Assembly (NCBI RefSeq): GCF_006715725.1
Contig: NZ_VFNU01000001.1
Location: 186,001-250,000, forward strand
DNA from: Nocardioides sp. SLBN-35
GTDB taxonomy: Bacteria > Actinomycetota > Actinomycetes > Propionibacteriales > Nocardioidaceae
Direction: 5' to 3'
Length of the DNA: 64,000 bases
Part shown: one piece after another, positions 53,042 through 60,951 of the stretch
Position numbering within the stretch: the first letter of the stretch is position 1
How the letters are laid out: each line of letters opens with the position of its first letter
Notes under the pieces: generated by a model
Seen by the model: the letters and a program-made list of their open reading frames with translations, nothing else
Database searches by the model: none
Told to the model about the DNA's origin: nothing
Made by a program: the position numbers and the translations under genes

Positions 53042-53063
53042 GCAGTGGTGCAGGCACCACTGC
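53042..53063. promoter_or_regulatory. 22-bp dyad in the divergent kinase/MMPL promoter region
   Basis: Arms GCAGTGGTGC (53042-53051) and its exact complement (53054-53063) are separated by two bases. The dyad lies 32 bases before the kinase gene and 84 bases before the MMPL gene. A perfect 10-bp dyad is typical for a NarL-type regulator site, so it is a candidate site for the adjacent response regulator. Confidence 0.55.
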
Positions 53064-53146
53064 TGGCCGGGACGCTCCACCCCTGACCGCGAGGGCCTGC
53101 CTCGGGAGGCTGGAGCCACTCTCCCTCTCTCCCGCAGGAGCTCGTC

Positions 53147-55300
53147 ATGTCCCTCTCCCTGAGTGCGTTGCCCACCCGGGCCGCCCGCTGGAGCGCCACC
53201 CACCCGTGGCGCGCGATCGGCGCCTGGCTGGCGTTCGTCGTCATCGCCGTCGGCCTCGCTGCCACGGTCTCGACCAACGACGTGAAGGACGCCGACTACC
53301 GCGTCGGCGAGTCCGGTCGCGCCGAGTCCCTGATCGACCGGGCGGGCCTCGACCAGCCGCCGTCCGAGAGCGTGCTGGTCCAGGCCCGGTCCGGCACGCT
53401 GCCCGCCGACGGGAAGGCCGCGGCGGCCGAGGTCGCCGACCGGATGCGGAGGGCGCCCGGGGTGGCGGGCGTCGGTGACGTTGTACCGAGCGCGGACGGG
53501 ACGTCCCTGCTGGTCCCCGTCGAGCTGACGTCCGACGAGGTCGACGCCGCTCCGCTGCTCGCCGTCACCGCCGCCGTCCAGGAGGCGCACCCCGGCCTCG
53601 TCGTCGCCCAGGCAGGCGACGTCACCATCGAGGAGGCGATCAACGACCGGGTCGGCGAGGACCTGCACTCGGCGGAGTTCATCAGCCTGCCGATCACGCT
53701 GGTGCTGATGCTGCTGGCCTTCGGCGCCCTGATCGCCGCGGGGCTGCCGGTGCTGCTGGCCGCCACCAGCGTGGCCGCGACGATCGGCATCAGCGCACCC
53801 ATCTCGTGGCTGGTGCCGGCCGAGTCGACGGTGCTCAGCATGATCGTGCTGATCGGCATGGCCGTCGGCGTCGACTACTCGCTGTTCTACCTCAAGCGGG
53901 AGCGCCAGGAGCGTGCCGCCGGGCGGACGACGCTGGACGCAGTCGCCATCGCCGCGGAGACCTCCGGCCACGCGATCCTCGTCTCCGGTGGAGCCGTGAT
54001 CGCCGCCCTCGCGGGACTGTTCGTGCTCTCCGACGTCACGTTCAACTCGCTGGCCACCGGCGCGATCCTGGTCGTCGCGGTCGCCGTCCTCGGCTCGATC
54101 ACCGTGCTCCCGGCGCTGCTCGTCAAGCTCGGCCGCTGGGTCGACCGGCCCCGCCTGCCGCTGCTGTGGCGGCTCACGCGGCGCGTTCCCACCGGCACGG
54201 TAAGCGGCCGCGTCCTCGGCCCGGTGGTCCGGCACCCGGTCGCCGCGCTGGTCGTCTCCTCGATCGGCATCGTCGCGCTCGCCGTACCCGCGTTCGGGAT
54301 GAAGACCCACCAGGCCAGCATCGAGACCCTGCCCGCCGACATCCCCGCGGTGCAGACCCTGCGGGCGATCACGAAGGCGTTCCCGGCCGAGGGCACGGCC
54401 GCGCAGGTCGTCGTCACCGGCGCCGCACCCGGGGAGGCGCAGGCCGCGCTCGAGCGGCTGGCCGCCACCGCCGGCAAGGACGCCTTCGCCACCGCCGGCG
54501 TGCAGGTGCGCACCTCCACGGACGGCGGTACGTCGGTCGTCGACCTCCCCCTGCCCTACGAGGAGTCCGACGACCGCGCCACCACCGCCATCGAGCGACT
54601 GCGCTCCGACCTGGCACCCGCCGCGCTCGACCGGCTCGGTCCCGACAGCTCGTGGGCGGTCGGCGGCGGCGCGGCCGAGTCGCTCGACCACAACCACCAG
54701 CGCGACCAGCGGATGCCGTGGCTGCTGGGGTTCGTGCTCCTGCTGACGATGGTGATGATGGTGCTGGCCTTCCGCAGCGTGCTGCTCGGCCTGGTCTCCA
54801 CCGTGCTCAACCTGGCGTCGGTCGGGGTCGCGTTCGGGCTGCTGTCGGTCGTGTTCCAGCACGGCGTCGGTGCCGACCTGCTCGACTTCACCAGCCCCGG
54901 CTTCGTGATCGAGTGGATCCCGATCTTCGTGCTCGTCGTGCTCGTCGGGCTGTCCATGGACTACCACGTGTTCGTCCTCAGCCGGATCCGTGAGCTCGTC
55001 GACCGCGGGCTGCCCGCCCGCGAGGCCGTGCACCGAGGCATCGCCGACACCGCGGGCGTGATCACCAGCGCCGCCGCTGTGATGGTCTCGGTGTTCGCGA
55101 TCTTCGCGACCCTGTCGATGATGGAGATGAAGATGATGGGCGTCGGGCTCTCCGCCGCGATCCTCATCGACGCCACGGTCATCCGGCTGGTCGTGCTGCC
55201 GGCGGTGCTGGTGCTGCTCGGTGAGAGGGCGTGGCCGCGGCGCGCCCGCCCGGCCGTCGCCACGGCGGCTCCCGCCCAGGAGCCGGCGCTGGTCAGCTGA
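53147..55300 (+). CDS. MMPL family transporter (second MMPL gene)
   Basis: This 717-residue RND-type transporter shows both repeats: N-terminal helix (about 22-42), outside loop, then the core LIGMAVGVDYSLFYLKRERQ (about 240-260), and the second half with FVLVVLVGLSMDYHVFVLSR and the helix cluster near the end. Each half has five further helices. GVDYSLF and LSMDYHVF provide the proton-relay aspartates. AGGAG lies seven bases before the ATG. It is divergent from the two-component system, which suggests regulation by that pair. Its end overlaps the convergent Lrp gene by 8 bases. Confidence 0.93.
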   Translation: MSLSLSALPTRAARWSATHPWRAIGAWLAFVVIAVGLAATVSTNDVKDADYRVGESGRAESLIDRAGLDQPPSESVLVQARSGTLPADGKAAAAEVADRMRRAPGVAGVGDVVPSADGTSLLVPVELTSDEVDAAPLLAVTAAVQEAHPGLVVAQAGDVTIEEAINDRVGEDLHSAEFISLPITLVLMLLAFGALIAAGLPVLLAATSVAATIGISAPISWLVPAESTVLSMIVLIGMAVGVDYSLFYLKRERQERAAGRTTLDAVAIAAETSGHAILVSGGAVIAALAGLFVLSDVTFNSLATGAILVVAVAVLGSITVLPALLVKLGRWVDRPRLPLLWRLTRRVPTGTVSGRVLGPVVRHPVAALVVSSIGIVALAVPAFGMKTHQASIETLPADIPAVQTLRAITKAFPAEGTAAQVVVTGAAPGEAQAALERLAATAGKDAFATAGVQVRTSTDGGTSVVDLPLPYEESDDRATTAIERLRSDLAPAALDRLGPDSSWAVGGGAAESLDHNHQRDQRMPWLLGFVLLLTMVMMVLAFRSVLLGLVSTVLNLASVGVAFGLLSVVFQHGVGADLLDFTSPGFVIEWIPIFVLVVLVGLSMDYHVFVLSRIRELVDRGLPAREAVHRGIADTAGVITSAAAVMVSVFAIFATLSMMEMKMMGVGLSAAILIDATVIRLVVLPAVLVLLGERAWPRRARPAVATAAPAQEPALVS

Positions 55301-55757
55301 CCGCGAGCGGCGAGACCTCCTTCGTCGTACCGAAGGCGAAGGTGGTCTCGATCGACGCGAGCGACGGGATGCCCCGGAGGCGGTCGCGCAGGAACGCCTC
55401 GTAGGCCGGGAACGACGCGACGACGACCTTGACCAGGTAGTCCGCGTCGCCGGCCAGCAGGTAGGCCTCGGTGATCTCGGGGACGTCCCGCAGCTCGCGC
55501 TCGACCGCGTCGACGACCTCGGAGGCGTGCGAGGACAGGGTCAGCCGGACGAACGCGGTGATGGCGAGTCCGACGGTCTCCGGGGCGACGACGGCGCGGT
55601 ACCCGGTGATCACCCCGGCCTGCTCCAGCGCCCGGACCCGGCGCAGGCAGGGCGAGGGAGAGAGCCCGACCCGGTCGGCGAGCTCCTGGTTGGTGAGGCG
55701 GCCGTCGAGCTGCAGCTCGAGGAGGATGTGCTGGTCGATGGCATCGAGGGCGGTCAC
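55293..55757 (-). CDS. Lrp/AsnC family transcriptional regulator
   Basis: This 154-residue regulator has the AsnC HTH (about 5-60: LDAIDQHILLELQLDGRLTN, LADRVGLSPSPCLRRVRALE) and the RAM ligand domain (about 65-145: VVAPETVGLAITAFVRLTLS, YLLAGDADYLVKVVVASFPA). The GTG at 55757 begins the usual N-terminus; an in-frame extension to 56018 is not supported. It diverges from the EamA transporter gene by 82 bases, so it probably controls it, an arrangement common for amino-acid exporters. Its effector is likely an amino acid. Confidence 0.9.
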   Translation of the reverse strand: MTALDAIDQHILLELQLDGRLTNQELADRVGLSPSPCLRRVRALEQAGVITGYRAVVAPETVGLAITAFVRLTLSSHASEVVDAVERELRDVPEITEAYLLAGDADYLVKVVVASFPAYEAFLRDRLRGIPSLASIETTFAFGTTKEVSPLAVS

Positions 55758-55826
55758 GTGGCAGATCCTGCTACAGGTCGGTCCTGGTGAGGCATTTTCG
55801 GCAATCGTATGCCGCTCTGCTTTCTC

Positions 55827-55832
55827 TAATCT
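55827..55832 (+). promoter_or_regulatory. Putative -10 of a leaderless EamA transcript
   Basis: TAATCT is a near-consensus -10 ending seven bases before the GTG at 55840, with no Shine-Dalgarno between. The region upstream is AT-rich (TTTCGGCAATCGTATG), as expected for a promoter shared with the Lrp gene. Confidence 0.5.
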
Positions 55833-55839
55833 TGCCGCC

Positions 55840-56829
55840 GTGAACGAGAGCACGACGACGAGATCGGGGTACGCCGCCCTCGCGGCGACCGTGCTCCTGT
55901 GGGCGTCCTTCGCGCTGTCGTCACGGGCGATCGGCAGGTCCACGCTGACCGAGTACGACGCCGCGCTGGTGCGCTTCGCCGTACCCCTCCTGGCGCTGGC
56001 GCCCCTGCTCCCCCGCACCCTCCGGGCCCTCGCCCGGGAGCGGTCCTCGACCTTCGCATTGCTGCTGGCGGGCGGCCTGCCGCACTACCTGCTGTTCGCG
56101 TTCGGCGCGCGGCTGACCAGCGCCGGGCTGACCGGACTGCTCGTGCCGGGCACGGTGCCGCTGTTCGTCACCGTGCTGCTGCTCGGTCAGCGCCGGGTTT
56201 CCCGGCGGGCCTGGGCCGCGCTCGGCGCGATCGTGGCCGGCGTCGCCGCGAGCGCGACGATGATCGGCGACGGCGCGGGGCCGGGTGGGATAGCCGTCCT
56301 GTTGCTGGCGGGCGCGGTGTGGGCGGCCTACACGCTCGGGCTGCAGCGGACCTCGTTGCAGCCGCTGGAGATCGTCGTCGCGGTGTGTGCGGGCTCGACG
56401 GTCGCCGGCCTGGCGGTGGTGCTGAGCGGCACCGCGCCCTCGCACCTGATCACCGGTGCGGTGCTTGGGTCGGACCTGCTGGGCTTCGTCGTCCTCCAGG
56501 GCATCGGCACCGGCCTGCTCTCGACACTGTGCTACACCCACGCCGTTCGCGCCCTGGGCAGCGGTGTCGCGGCCGTCGGCGGCGCGCTCAGCCCGGTCGT
56601 CACGGCCGTGGTCGCCGTACCCCTGTTCGGTGAGGCGATCGGGCCCGGGCTGGCCGTGGCGCTGGTGCTCGTCGTCGCCGGCGTGCTCGGCTTCAACTCC
56701 CGTCCCTCGGTCGCACCTGACGAATGGGCTGTGAAATCGCCCGATACACAGCCCGATCGTCAGGTGCGACGCGGGAGCTCAGCGGTGCGCGTGGCGCTCG
56801 GCGAGGCGCGGCTCAGTTCGTCGCGCTGA
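55840..56829 (+). CDS. EamA/DMT family transporter
   Basis: This 329-residue membrane protein has ten hydrophobic segments as two repeats of five, with the DMT pattern at the start (YAALAATVLLWASFALSSRA, YDAALVRFAVPLLALAPLLP) and LSPVVTAVVAVPLFGEAIGP in the last repeat. It likely exports an amino acid or metabolite under control of the divergent Lrp-type regulator. The last about 40 residues (VAPDEWAVKSPDTQPDRQVR and onward) are hydrophilic, unusual for the family, and are partly encoded by a palindrome. The GTG start is inferred from a leaderless promoter. Confidence 0.87.
   Translation: MNESTTTRSGYAALAATVLLWASFALSSRAIGRSTLTEYDAALVRFAVPLLALAPLLPRTLRALARERSSTFALLLAGGLPHYLLFAFGARLTSAGLTGLLVPGTVPLFVTVLLLGQRRVSRRAWAALGAIVAGVAASATMIGDGAGPGGIAVLLLAGAVWAAYTLGLQRTSLQPLEIVVAVCAGSTVAGLAVVLSGTAPSHLITGAVLGSDLLGFVVLQGIGTGLLSTLCYTHAVRALGSGVAAVGGALSPVVTAVVAVPLFGEAIGPGLAVALVLVVAGVLGFNSRPSVAPDEWAVKSPDTQPDRQVRRGSSAVRVALGEARLSSSR
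56710..56770. repeat. Inverted repeat inside the 3' end of the EamA gene
   Basis: Arms of 24 bases (56710-56733, starting GTCGCACCTGACGA, and 56747-56770) pair with two mismatches around a 13-base loop. It encodes the hydrophilic tail of the transporter and may serve as terminator, since the convergent IclR gene ends at 56813. Its form matches the other gene-end palindromes of the window. Confidence 0.6.
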
Positions 56830-57550
56830 GCGACCTCTCGATCGCGCGGGCGCACCCGTGCAGCTCGTGCACCCAGCCGGGCACCCTGTCCCGCGAGAAC
56901 CGCGCGGTCGGCATTGCCAGCGAGATGCCGGCGACCATCCCGTCCGCCCACCGCACAGGTACGCCGATCGCGGTCAGGCCGGTCTCGGTCTGCTCGTTGT
57001 TGAGCGCGAACCCGTTCTGGCGCACGGCACGCAACGCCCGGCGTACCTTGGCCCGCTCGGTGGGCTCGAGGCCCGCGAGGGCCGCGGCCAGCGCGTCGTC
57101 GTCGAGCACCGACAGCATCGCCTTGCCGGCACTGCTCACCCGGGCGGGCAGCGCCTTGCCGGTGCGGTCGCCCACCCGCAGCGGCCGCTCGCACTCCACG
57201 GTGTGCACGAACCGCGCCTCGTCGCCGGTGAGCACCAGCAGGTTGGCCGACTCCTCGGTGCGGTCGACCAGTCGCTGCAGGTGGGGCAGCGCGGCCTGGC
57301 GCAGCACCGACAGCGGCACCGCGGTCGTCGAGCCGTGCAGCAGCGGCCCGGCCCGGTAGCGCTTGTCGGCGTCCTGCTCGGCGAAGTCCCGGTAGACGAG
57401 CATGGCGAGCAGCCGGTGCGCGGTCGACGGCGAGACACCGAGCCGGGTCGCTGCGTCCGTCACCCGCATCGGCCCCTCGAGCACGAGCAGCTGGGCCAGC
57501 AGGAGGGCGTTGTCCACGGACTCGACGGCGTACGACGGCCGGTTCTTCAC
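56813..57550 (-). CDS. IclR family transcriptional regulator
   Basis: This 245-residue regulator has the IclR winged helix (about 8-75: YAVESVDNALLLAQLLVLEG, TRLGVSPSTAHRLLAMLVYR) and effector domain (about 85-240: TGDEARFVHTVECERPLRVG, LPARVSSAGKAMLSVLDDDA, GISLAMPTARFSRDRVPGWV). The GTG at 57550 is chosen because the HTH starts soon after it; an ATG at 57622 overlaps the divergent gene start. It diverges from the MobA-like monooxygenase gene, with a dyad operator between. IclR proteins often control aromatic catabolism, which fits. Its end overlaps the EamA gene by 17 bases. Confidence 0.9.
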   Translation of the reverse strand: MKNRPSYAVESVDNALLLAQLLVLEGPMRVTDAATRLGVSPSTAHRLLAMLVYRDFAEQDADKRYRAGPLLHGSTTAVPLSVLRQAALPHLQRLVDRTEESANLLVLTGDEARFVHTVECERPLRVGDRTGKALPARVSSAGKAMLSVLDDDALAAALAGLEPTERAKVRRALRAVRQNGFALNNEQTETGLTAIGVPVRWADGMVAGISLAMPTARFSRDRVPGWVHELHGCARAIERSLSATN

Positions 57551-57573
57551 GCGTCCACGCTCTTTCTGCTGGT

Positions 57574-57598
57574 CAGAATCAACTCTCGCACGATTCTG
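57574..57598. promoter_or_regulatory. IclR-type operator dyad
   Basis: CAGAATC (57574-57580) and GATTCTG (57592-57598) are perfect 7-bp arms, 11 bases apart, one helical turn plus. They lie 24 bases before the monooxygenase start and 24 before the IclR start. The spacing and position suit binding by the IclR dimer. The site is inferred. Confidence 0.6.
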
Positions 57599-57620
57599 CA
57601 GGCTGCCTAGCGTTCCGTCC

Positions 57621-59501
57621 ATGCAGTTCTACCGAGACGGCTACCGGCCCGGCGATCCCGACCTCCTCCCCGCTGCTGCCGCAGTGGCGGAGCGGGCGGG
57701 CGGGATCCCGGCCGAGGTCGACGTGCTCGTCGTCGGCACCGGCCCCGCCGGCACCGTCCTCGGCGCCCAGCTGGCGGCCTTCCCCTCGATCGTCACCGCC
57801 GTCGTGGAGCGTCGGGAAGGACCACTCGAGGTCGGCCGGGCCGACGGCGTCGCGTGCCGCACCGTCGAGATGTTCCAGGCCTTCGGGCTCGCCGAGGCCC
57901 TGCTGCGCGAGGCGTACTGGGTCAACGAGGTCCGGTTCTGGGGCCCGTCCTCCTCGGACCGGTCGCGGATCACCCGTACCGGCTGGGTCGAGGACACCCC
58001 CGAGGGACTGAGCGAGTTCCCGCACGTGATCGTCAACCAGGCCCGGATGCAGCAGTTCCTGCTCGACCACATGGCGCGCTCGGCATCGCGCCTCCAGCCC
58101 GCGTACGGGCTGGAGATGGTGGACCTCGAGGTCGGCGCGGGCGAGCGCCCGGTGACGGTGACCCTGCGCGACGCCGGTGGGGCCGAGCGGACGGTCCGGG
58201 CACGGTACGTCGTCGGTTGCGACGGTGCCCGCAGCGCCGTACGCCGGGCCATCGGGCTCGAGCTGCACGGTGACGCGGCGAACCACGCGTGGGGCGTGAT
58301 GGACGTCCTCGCGACGACCGACTTCCCGGACTGGCGCACCAAGAACGTCATCCAGTCCGACGGCAAGGGCAGCCTGCTGATGGTCCCGCGCGAGGGCGGG
58401 AACATGGTCCGCTGCTACGTCGACCTCGGCGAGGTCCCCGCCGACGACGCCGGCCGGGTGCGGGCGACCACGGTCGAGCGGCTGGTCGAGATCACCAACG
58501 ACATCCTGCACCCCTACTCGATCGACGTCCGTTCGGTCGCGTGGTCGTCGGTCTACGAGGTCGGGCAGCGGCTGGCCGACCGGTTCGACGACGCCTCCGG
58601 CGCTCGCGGTCCCCGGGTCTTCATCGCCGGCGACGCCTGCCACACCCACTCCGCGAAGGCCGGGCAGGGCATGAACGTGTCGATGCAGGACGCCTTCAAC
58701 CTCGGCTGGAAGCTGGCCGCGGTGCTGGAGGGCCGCTCGGACGCCGACCTGCTGCGCACCTACTCCGCCGAGCGGCAGGCCGTCGCCCAGGACCTGATCG
58801 ACTTCGACCGGTTCTGGTCCGACTTCATCGCCCAGCCCACCCTCGACGAGGCGCACCCCGAGCGGGGCGGCGTCACGGCCGAGCAGATGCGAGCCGAGTT
58901 CGAGCGCCAGGGCCGCTACACGGCGGGCCTCGCGACGACGTACGGGCCGTCGGCGATCGTCGGCTCCGGCGAGCACCAGGCGCTCGCCAAGGGCTTCGAG
59001 ATCGGCACCCGCTTCCACTCCGCGCGGGCGATCCGCCTCGCCGACGCCCGCCCGCTGCACCTCGGGCACGCACAGCGCGCGGACGGGCGCTGGCGGATCC
59101 TCGCCTTCGGCGGCACTGCGCCCTCGGGGCTGCTCGACCTGATGTCCTGGCTGGGCGAGTCCGCCGACTCGCCCCTCCTGCGCTTCACGCCGCCCGGTGC
59201 GGACGTCGACAGCGTGATCGACGTCCACGGCGTGTTCCGCTGCGGCCACCACGACCTCGACCCGGCCTCGCTTCCGGCAGTGCTGCTCCCCCGTACCGGG
59301 CCGCTCGGGCTCCAGGACTGGGAGAAGGCGTGGGCACTCGACGTACGACACGACCTGTTCGCCGAGCGCGGCATCGACCCGGACGGTGCGATCGTCGTCG
59401 TCCGCCCGGACCAGTACGTCGCCCACGTGCTGCCGTTGACCGCTCGGGACGGGCTCACCCGGTTCTTCGCGGGCTTCTTGCGGGTGCCGTCCGGCTACTG
59501 A
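57621..59501 (+). CDS. FAD-dependent aromatic monooxygenase, 3-hydroxybenzoate 4-monooxygenase (MobA)-like
   Basis: This 626-residue flavoprotein hydroxylase has an FAD-binding GxGxxG site in VDVLVVGTGPAGTVLGAQL, GRADGVACRTVEMFQAFGLA, the DG motif YVVGCDGARSAVRRAIG, and the second FAD site RVFIAGDACHTHSAKAGQGM with NVSMQDAFNLGWKLAAVLEG. The C-terminal thioredoxin-like domain ends with IVVVRPDQYVAHVLPL. MQFYRDGYRPGDP and WGVMDVLATTDFPD closely match MobA of Comamonas (recalled, not searched), which converts 3-hydroxybenzoate to protocatechuate. Phenol 2-monooxygenase relatives are the alternative. It is controlled by the divergent IclR. No ring-cleavage genes are in view. Confidence 0.88.
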   Translation: MQFYRDGYRPGDPDLLPAAAAVAERAGGIPAEVDVLVVGTGPAGTVLGAQLAAFPSIVTAVVERREGPLEVGRADGVACRTVEMFQAFGLAEALLREAYWVNEVRFWGPSSSDRSRITRTGWVEDTPEGLSEFPHVIVNQARMQQFLLDHMARSASRLQPAYGLEMVDLEVGAGERPVTVTLRDAGGAERTVRARYVVGCDGARSAVRRAIGLELHGDAANHAWGVMDVLATTDFPDWRTKNVIQSDGKGSLLMVPREGGNMVRCYVDLGEVPADDAGRVRATTVERLVEITNDILHPYSIDVRSVAWSSVYEVGQRLADRFDDASGARGPRVFIAGDACHTHSAKAGQGMNVSMQDAFNLGWKLAAVLEGRSDADLLRTYSAERQAVAQDLIDFDRFWSDFIAQPTLDEAHPERGGVTAEQMRAEFERQGRYTAGLATTYGPSAIVGSGEHQALAKGFEIGTRFHSARAIRLADARPLHLGHAQRADGRWRILAFGGTAPSGLLDLMSWLGESADSPLLRFTPPGADVDSVIDVHGVFRCGHHDLDPASLPAVLLPRTGPLGLQDWEKAWALDVRHDLFAERGIDPDGAIVVVRPDQYVAHVLPLTARDGLTRFFAGFLRVPSGY

Positions 59502-59581
59502 TTGCGCGGGAGCACCGTCAGCACCCGCTCGACGTGGTCGCGGAACGCCGCCAGGTGGCTGCGCAGGAACTCCGCCGTCCC
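59495..59581 (-). pseudogene. Possible remnant of a small gene (28 codons)
   Basis: In the gap after the monooxygenase, the minus strand has 28 codons that end in TAG and read GTAEFLRSHLAAFRDHVERV followed by LTVLPRNQ. The sequence is amphipathic and has high third-position GC, so it looks like the last part of an ordinary protein, but a stop codon precedes it at 59584 and no start is present. It may be the leftover of a deleted gene or chance. The source family is not known. Confidence 0.25.
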
Positions 59582-59595
59582 TCACCAGCCACGAT

Positions 59596-59982
59596 TCAGC
59601 GGATCCACGCGGGCGCCACGGGCTCGCGCGTCCCGTCGCCGATCGGGGTGGCCAGCCCGCCCGCCGGCCCGGTGACGACGAAGGCGGCGCCGGCCGACGT
59701 ACGGACCTGCCGGGGACTGCCGCCCGGGACGACCACGGTGTCGCCGGCAGCCAGCTCGATCGGCTGCCCGTCGACGACGACCGTCGCCGCCCCGTCCAGC
59801 AGGTGCCAGGCCTGCTCGACGTCGAAGGCGTGCTCCGGCCCGGACTGGCCGGCCGCCATGTCGACACGCCACAGGCTCAACACACCGGAGCCGCCCTGGG
59901 TCGGGGACGCCAGCGTCGTCATCGTGGCGTTCGGCGTGGTCGTGACCCGCGCGTCCGCGTGGGCCGTCTTGAGAGCCGGCAT
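59596..59982 (-). CDS. Cupin domain protein
   Basis: This 128-residue protein is a single cupin barrel. The first metal motif is seen as GPEHAFDVEQAWHLLDGAATVVVDG and the second as AGDTVVVPGGSPRQVRTSAG, which lacks the last His of the canonical motif, so a metal may be bound weakly or not at all. The GAGGAG site six to seven bases before the ATG supports the start. It is divergent from a MarR regulator with a 9-bp dyad over the promoter, and is likely its target. The ligand is unknown. Confidence 0.85.
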   Translation of the reverse strand: MPALKTAHADARVTTTPNATMTTLASPTQGGSGVLSLWRVDMAAGQSGPEHAFDVEQAWHLLDGAATVVVDGQPIELAAGDTVVVPGGSPRQVRTSAGAAFVVTGPAGGLATPIGDGTREPVAPAWIR

Positions 59983-59996
59983 GGTTGCTCCTCAGC

Positions 59997-60058
59997 GATA
60001 GACAACTTGGTTGTCTATCACCGTAGGCCCCGCTTGCGATACCGTCAACCAGGTTGTC
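59997..60058. promoter_or_regulatory. Two MarR-type operators between the cupin and marR genes
   Basis: GATAGACAA-N5-TTGTCTATC (59997-60019) is a perfect dyad with 9-bp arms. A second site, GTCAACCAGGTTGTC at 60044-60058, resembles its core GACAACTTGGTTGTC (60001-60015) and contains the perfect 11-mer CAACCAGGTTG. Both lie in the space between the divergent genes, one near each start. Binding by the MarR protein encoded rightward is inferred. Confidence 0.65.
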
Positions 60059-60087
60059 GATCAGGTCTCGGACGAGGAGGTGGCGTC

Positions 60088-60552
60088 GTGGGCGAGCCCG
60101 CGTGGCGAGTCGTCCTGCTGCTCGCCGGTGCCTTCCGCGACGGCGTCGACGCGCTCCACGGGGAGCTCGCCGAGCAAGGACACCCCGAGGCCCGCCCGCT
60201 GCACGGCTTCGCCCTGCAGGCGATCGGTCCCGACGGCTGCACCATCAACGAGCTCGGCCAGCGCCTCGGCGTCTCGAAGCAGGCCGCGGCGAAGACGGCG
60301 GCCGGACTGGAGAAGTCCGGCTACCTCACCAGGGCGCCGGTGCCGGGCGACCGGCGGGCGGTGCTGCTGCGCCGCAGTCCCCGTGCCGAGGACCTCTTGT
60401 CCGCCAGCGAGGCCGGGTTCGAGCGCGTCGCCGAGCGTTGGCGCCACCTGCTCGGACCGCTGCGGTACGCCGCGCTGGTCGATGCGCTCGCCACGATCGC
60501 CGGCGACCGCCCGGTCGGCGACCTGCCCGGCTGGCTCACCCAGCGTCCCTGA
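60088..60552 (+). CDS. MarR family transcriptional regulator
   Basis: This 154-residue winged-helix regulator has the MarR core: HGFALQAIGPDGCTINELGQ, RLGVSKQAAAKTAAGLEKSG, YLTRAPVPGDRRAVLLRRSP. The N-terminal helix (EPAWRVVLLLAGAFRDGVDA) and a C-terminal helix make the dimer interface. The GTG at 60088 is selected by GAGGAGG eight bases upstream. It most likely represses the cupin gene and itself via the paired dyads. No phenolic efflux or degradation gene is next to it, so the inducer is unknown. Confidence 0.87.
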   Translation: MGEPAWRVVLLLAGAFRDGVDALHGELAEQGHPEARPLHGFALQAIGPDGCTINELGQRLGVSKQAAAKTAAGLEKSGYLTRAPVPGDRRAVLLRRSPRAEDLLSASEAGFERVAERWRHLLGPLRYAALVDALATIAGDRPVGDLPGWLTQRP

Positions 60553-60649
60553 CCGCGGCCGGCGACGGGTGACGCAGGGCGGGCGACGGTCCGGACGGGC
60601 GCTGCATCGTGGCCGTGTGTACGTGGAGTGTGCGCGAGCAAGAACACGA

Positions 60650-60687
60650 ATGGCCCCCTCCCTGCTTCTCAGCAGGTCAGGGGCCAT
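60650..60687 (-). terminator. Hairpin terminator of the tRNA-Leu gene
   Basis: ATGGCCCC and GGGGCCAT at the ends, with an inner CCTGCT/AGCAGG stem, form a two-part hairpin just downstream (leftward) of the tRNA. It is well placed to end the tRNA transcript. Confidence 0.6.
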
Positions 60688-60698
60688 CTCGCTTGACG

Positions 60699-60782
60699 TG
60701 CGCGAGGGGGGAGTTGAACCCCCACGTCCTTTCGGACACACGGACCTGAACCGTGCGCGTCTGCCTATTCCGCCACTCGCGC
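60699..60782 (-). tRNA. tRNA-Leu (anticodon CAG)
   Basis: The 84-base leftward sequence folds as a class II tRNA. The acceptor stem GCGCGAG pairs with CTCGCGC, followed by discriminator A. The D arm has GGCGGAATAGGCAGACGC. The anticodon arm CACGG-TTCAGGT-CCGTG has anticodon CAG. The long variable arm TGTCCGAAAGGACG is typical for leucine tRNAs. The T arm is GGGGG-TTCAACT-CCCCC. The CCA end is not encoded. It is not part of an operon with other tRNAs in view. Confidence 0.93.
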
Positions 60783-60951
60783 GTCACTGTCATGCGACAG
60801 CCGGGCAAGGTTATCCCAGCCCGCGCCCCACGCCCAAAACGGGGGGCGGGCCACCCAACGTCCCGGGTACGACGAGGCGCCACCGATACGATCGTGGGAC
60901 CGTCGGGCAGGGGGCCCGGCGAGTGAGGCGTGCGGAAGGAGGGCGAGCGAC

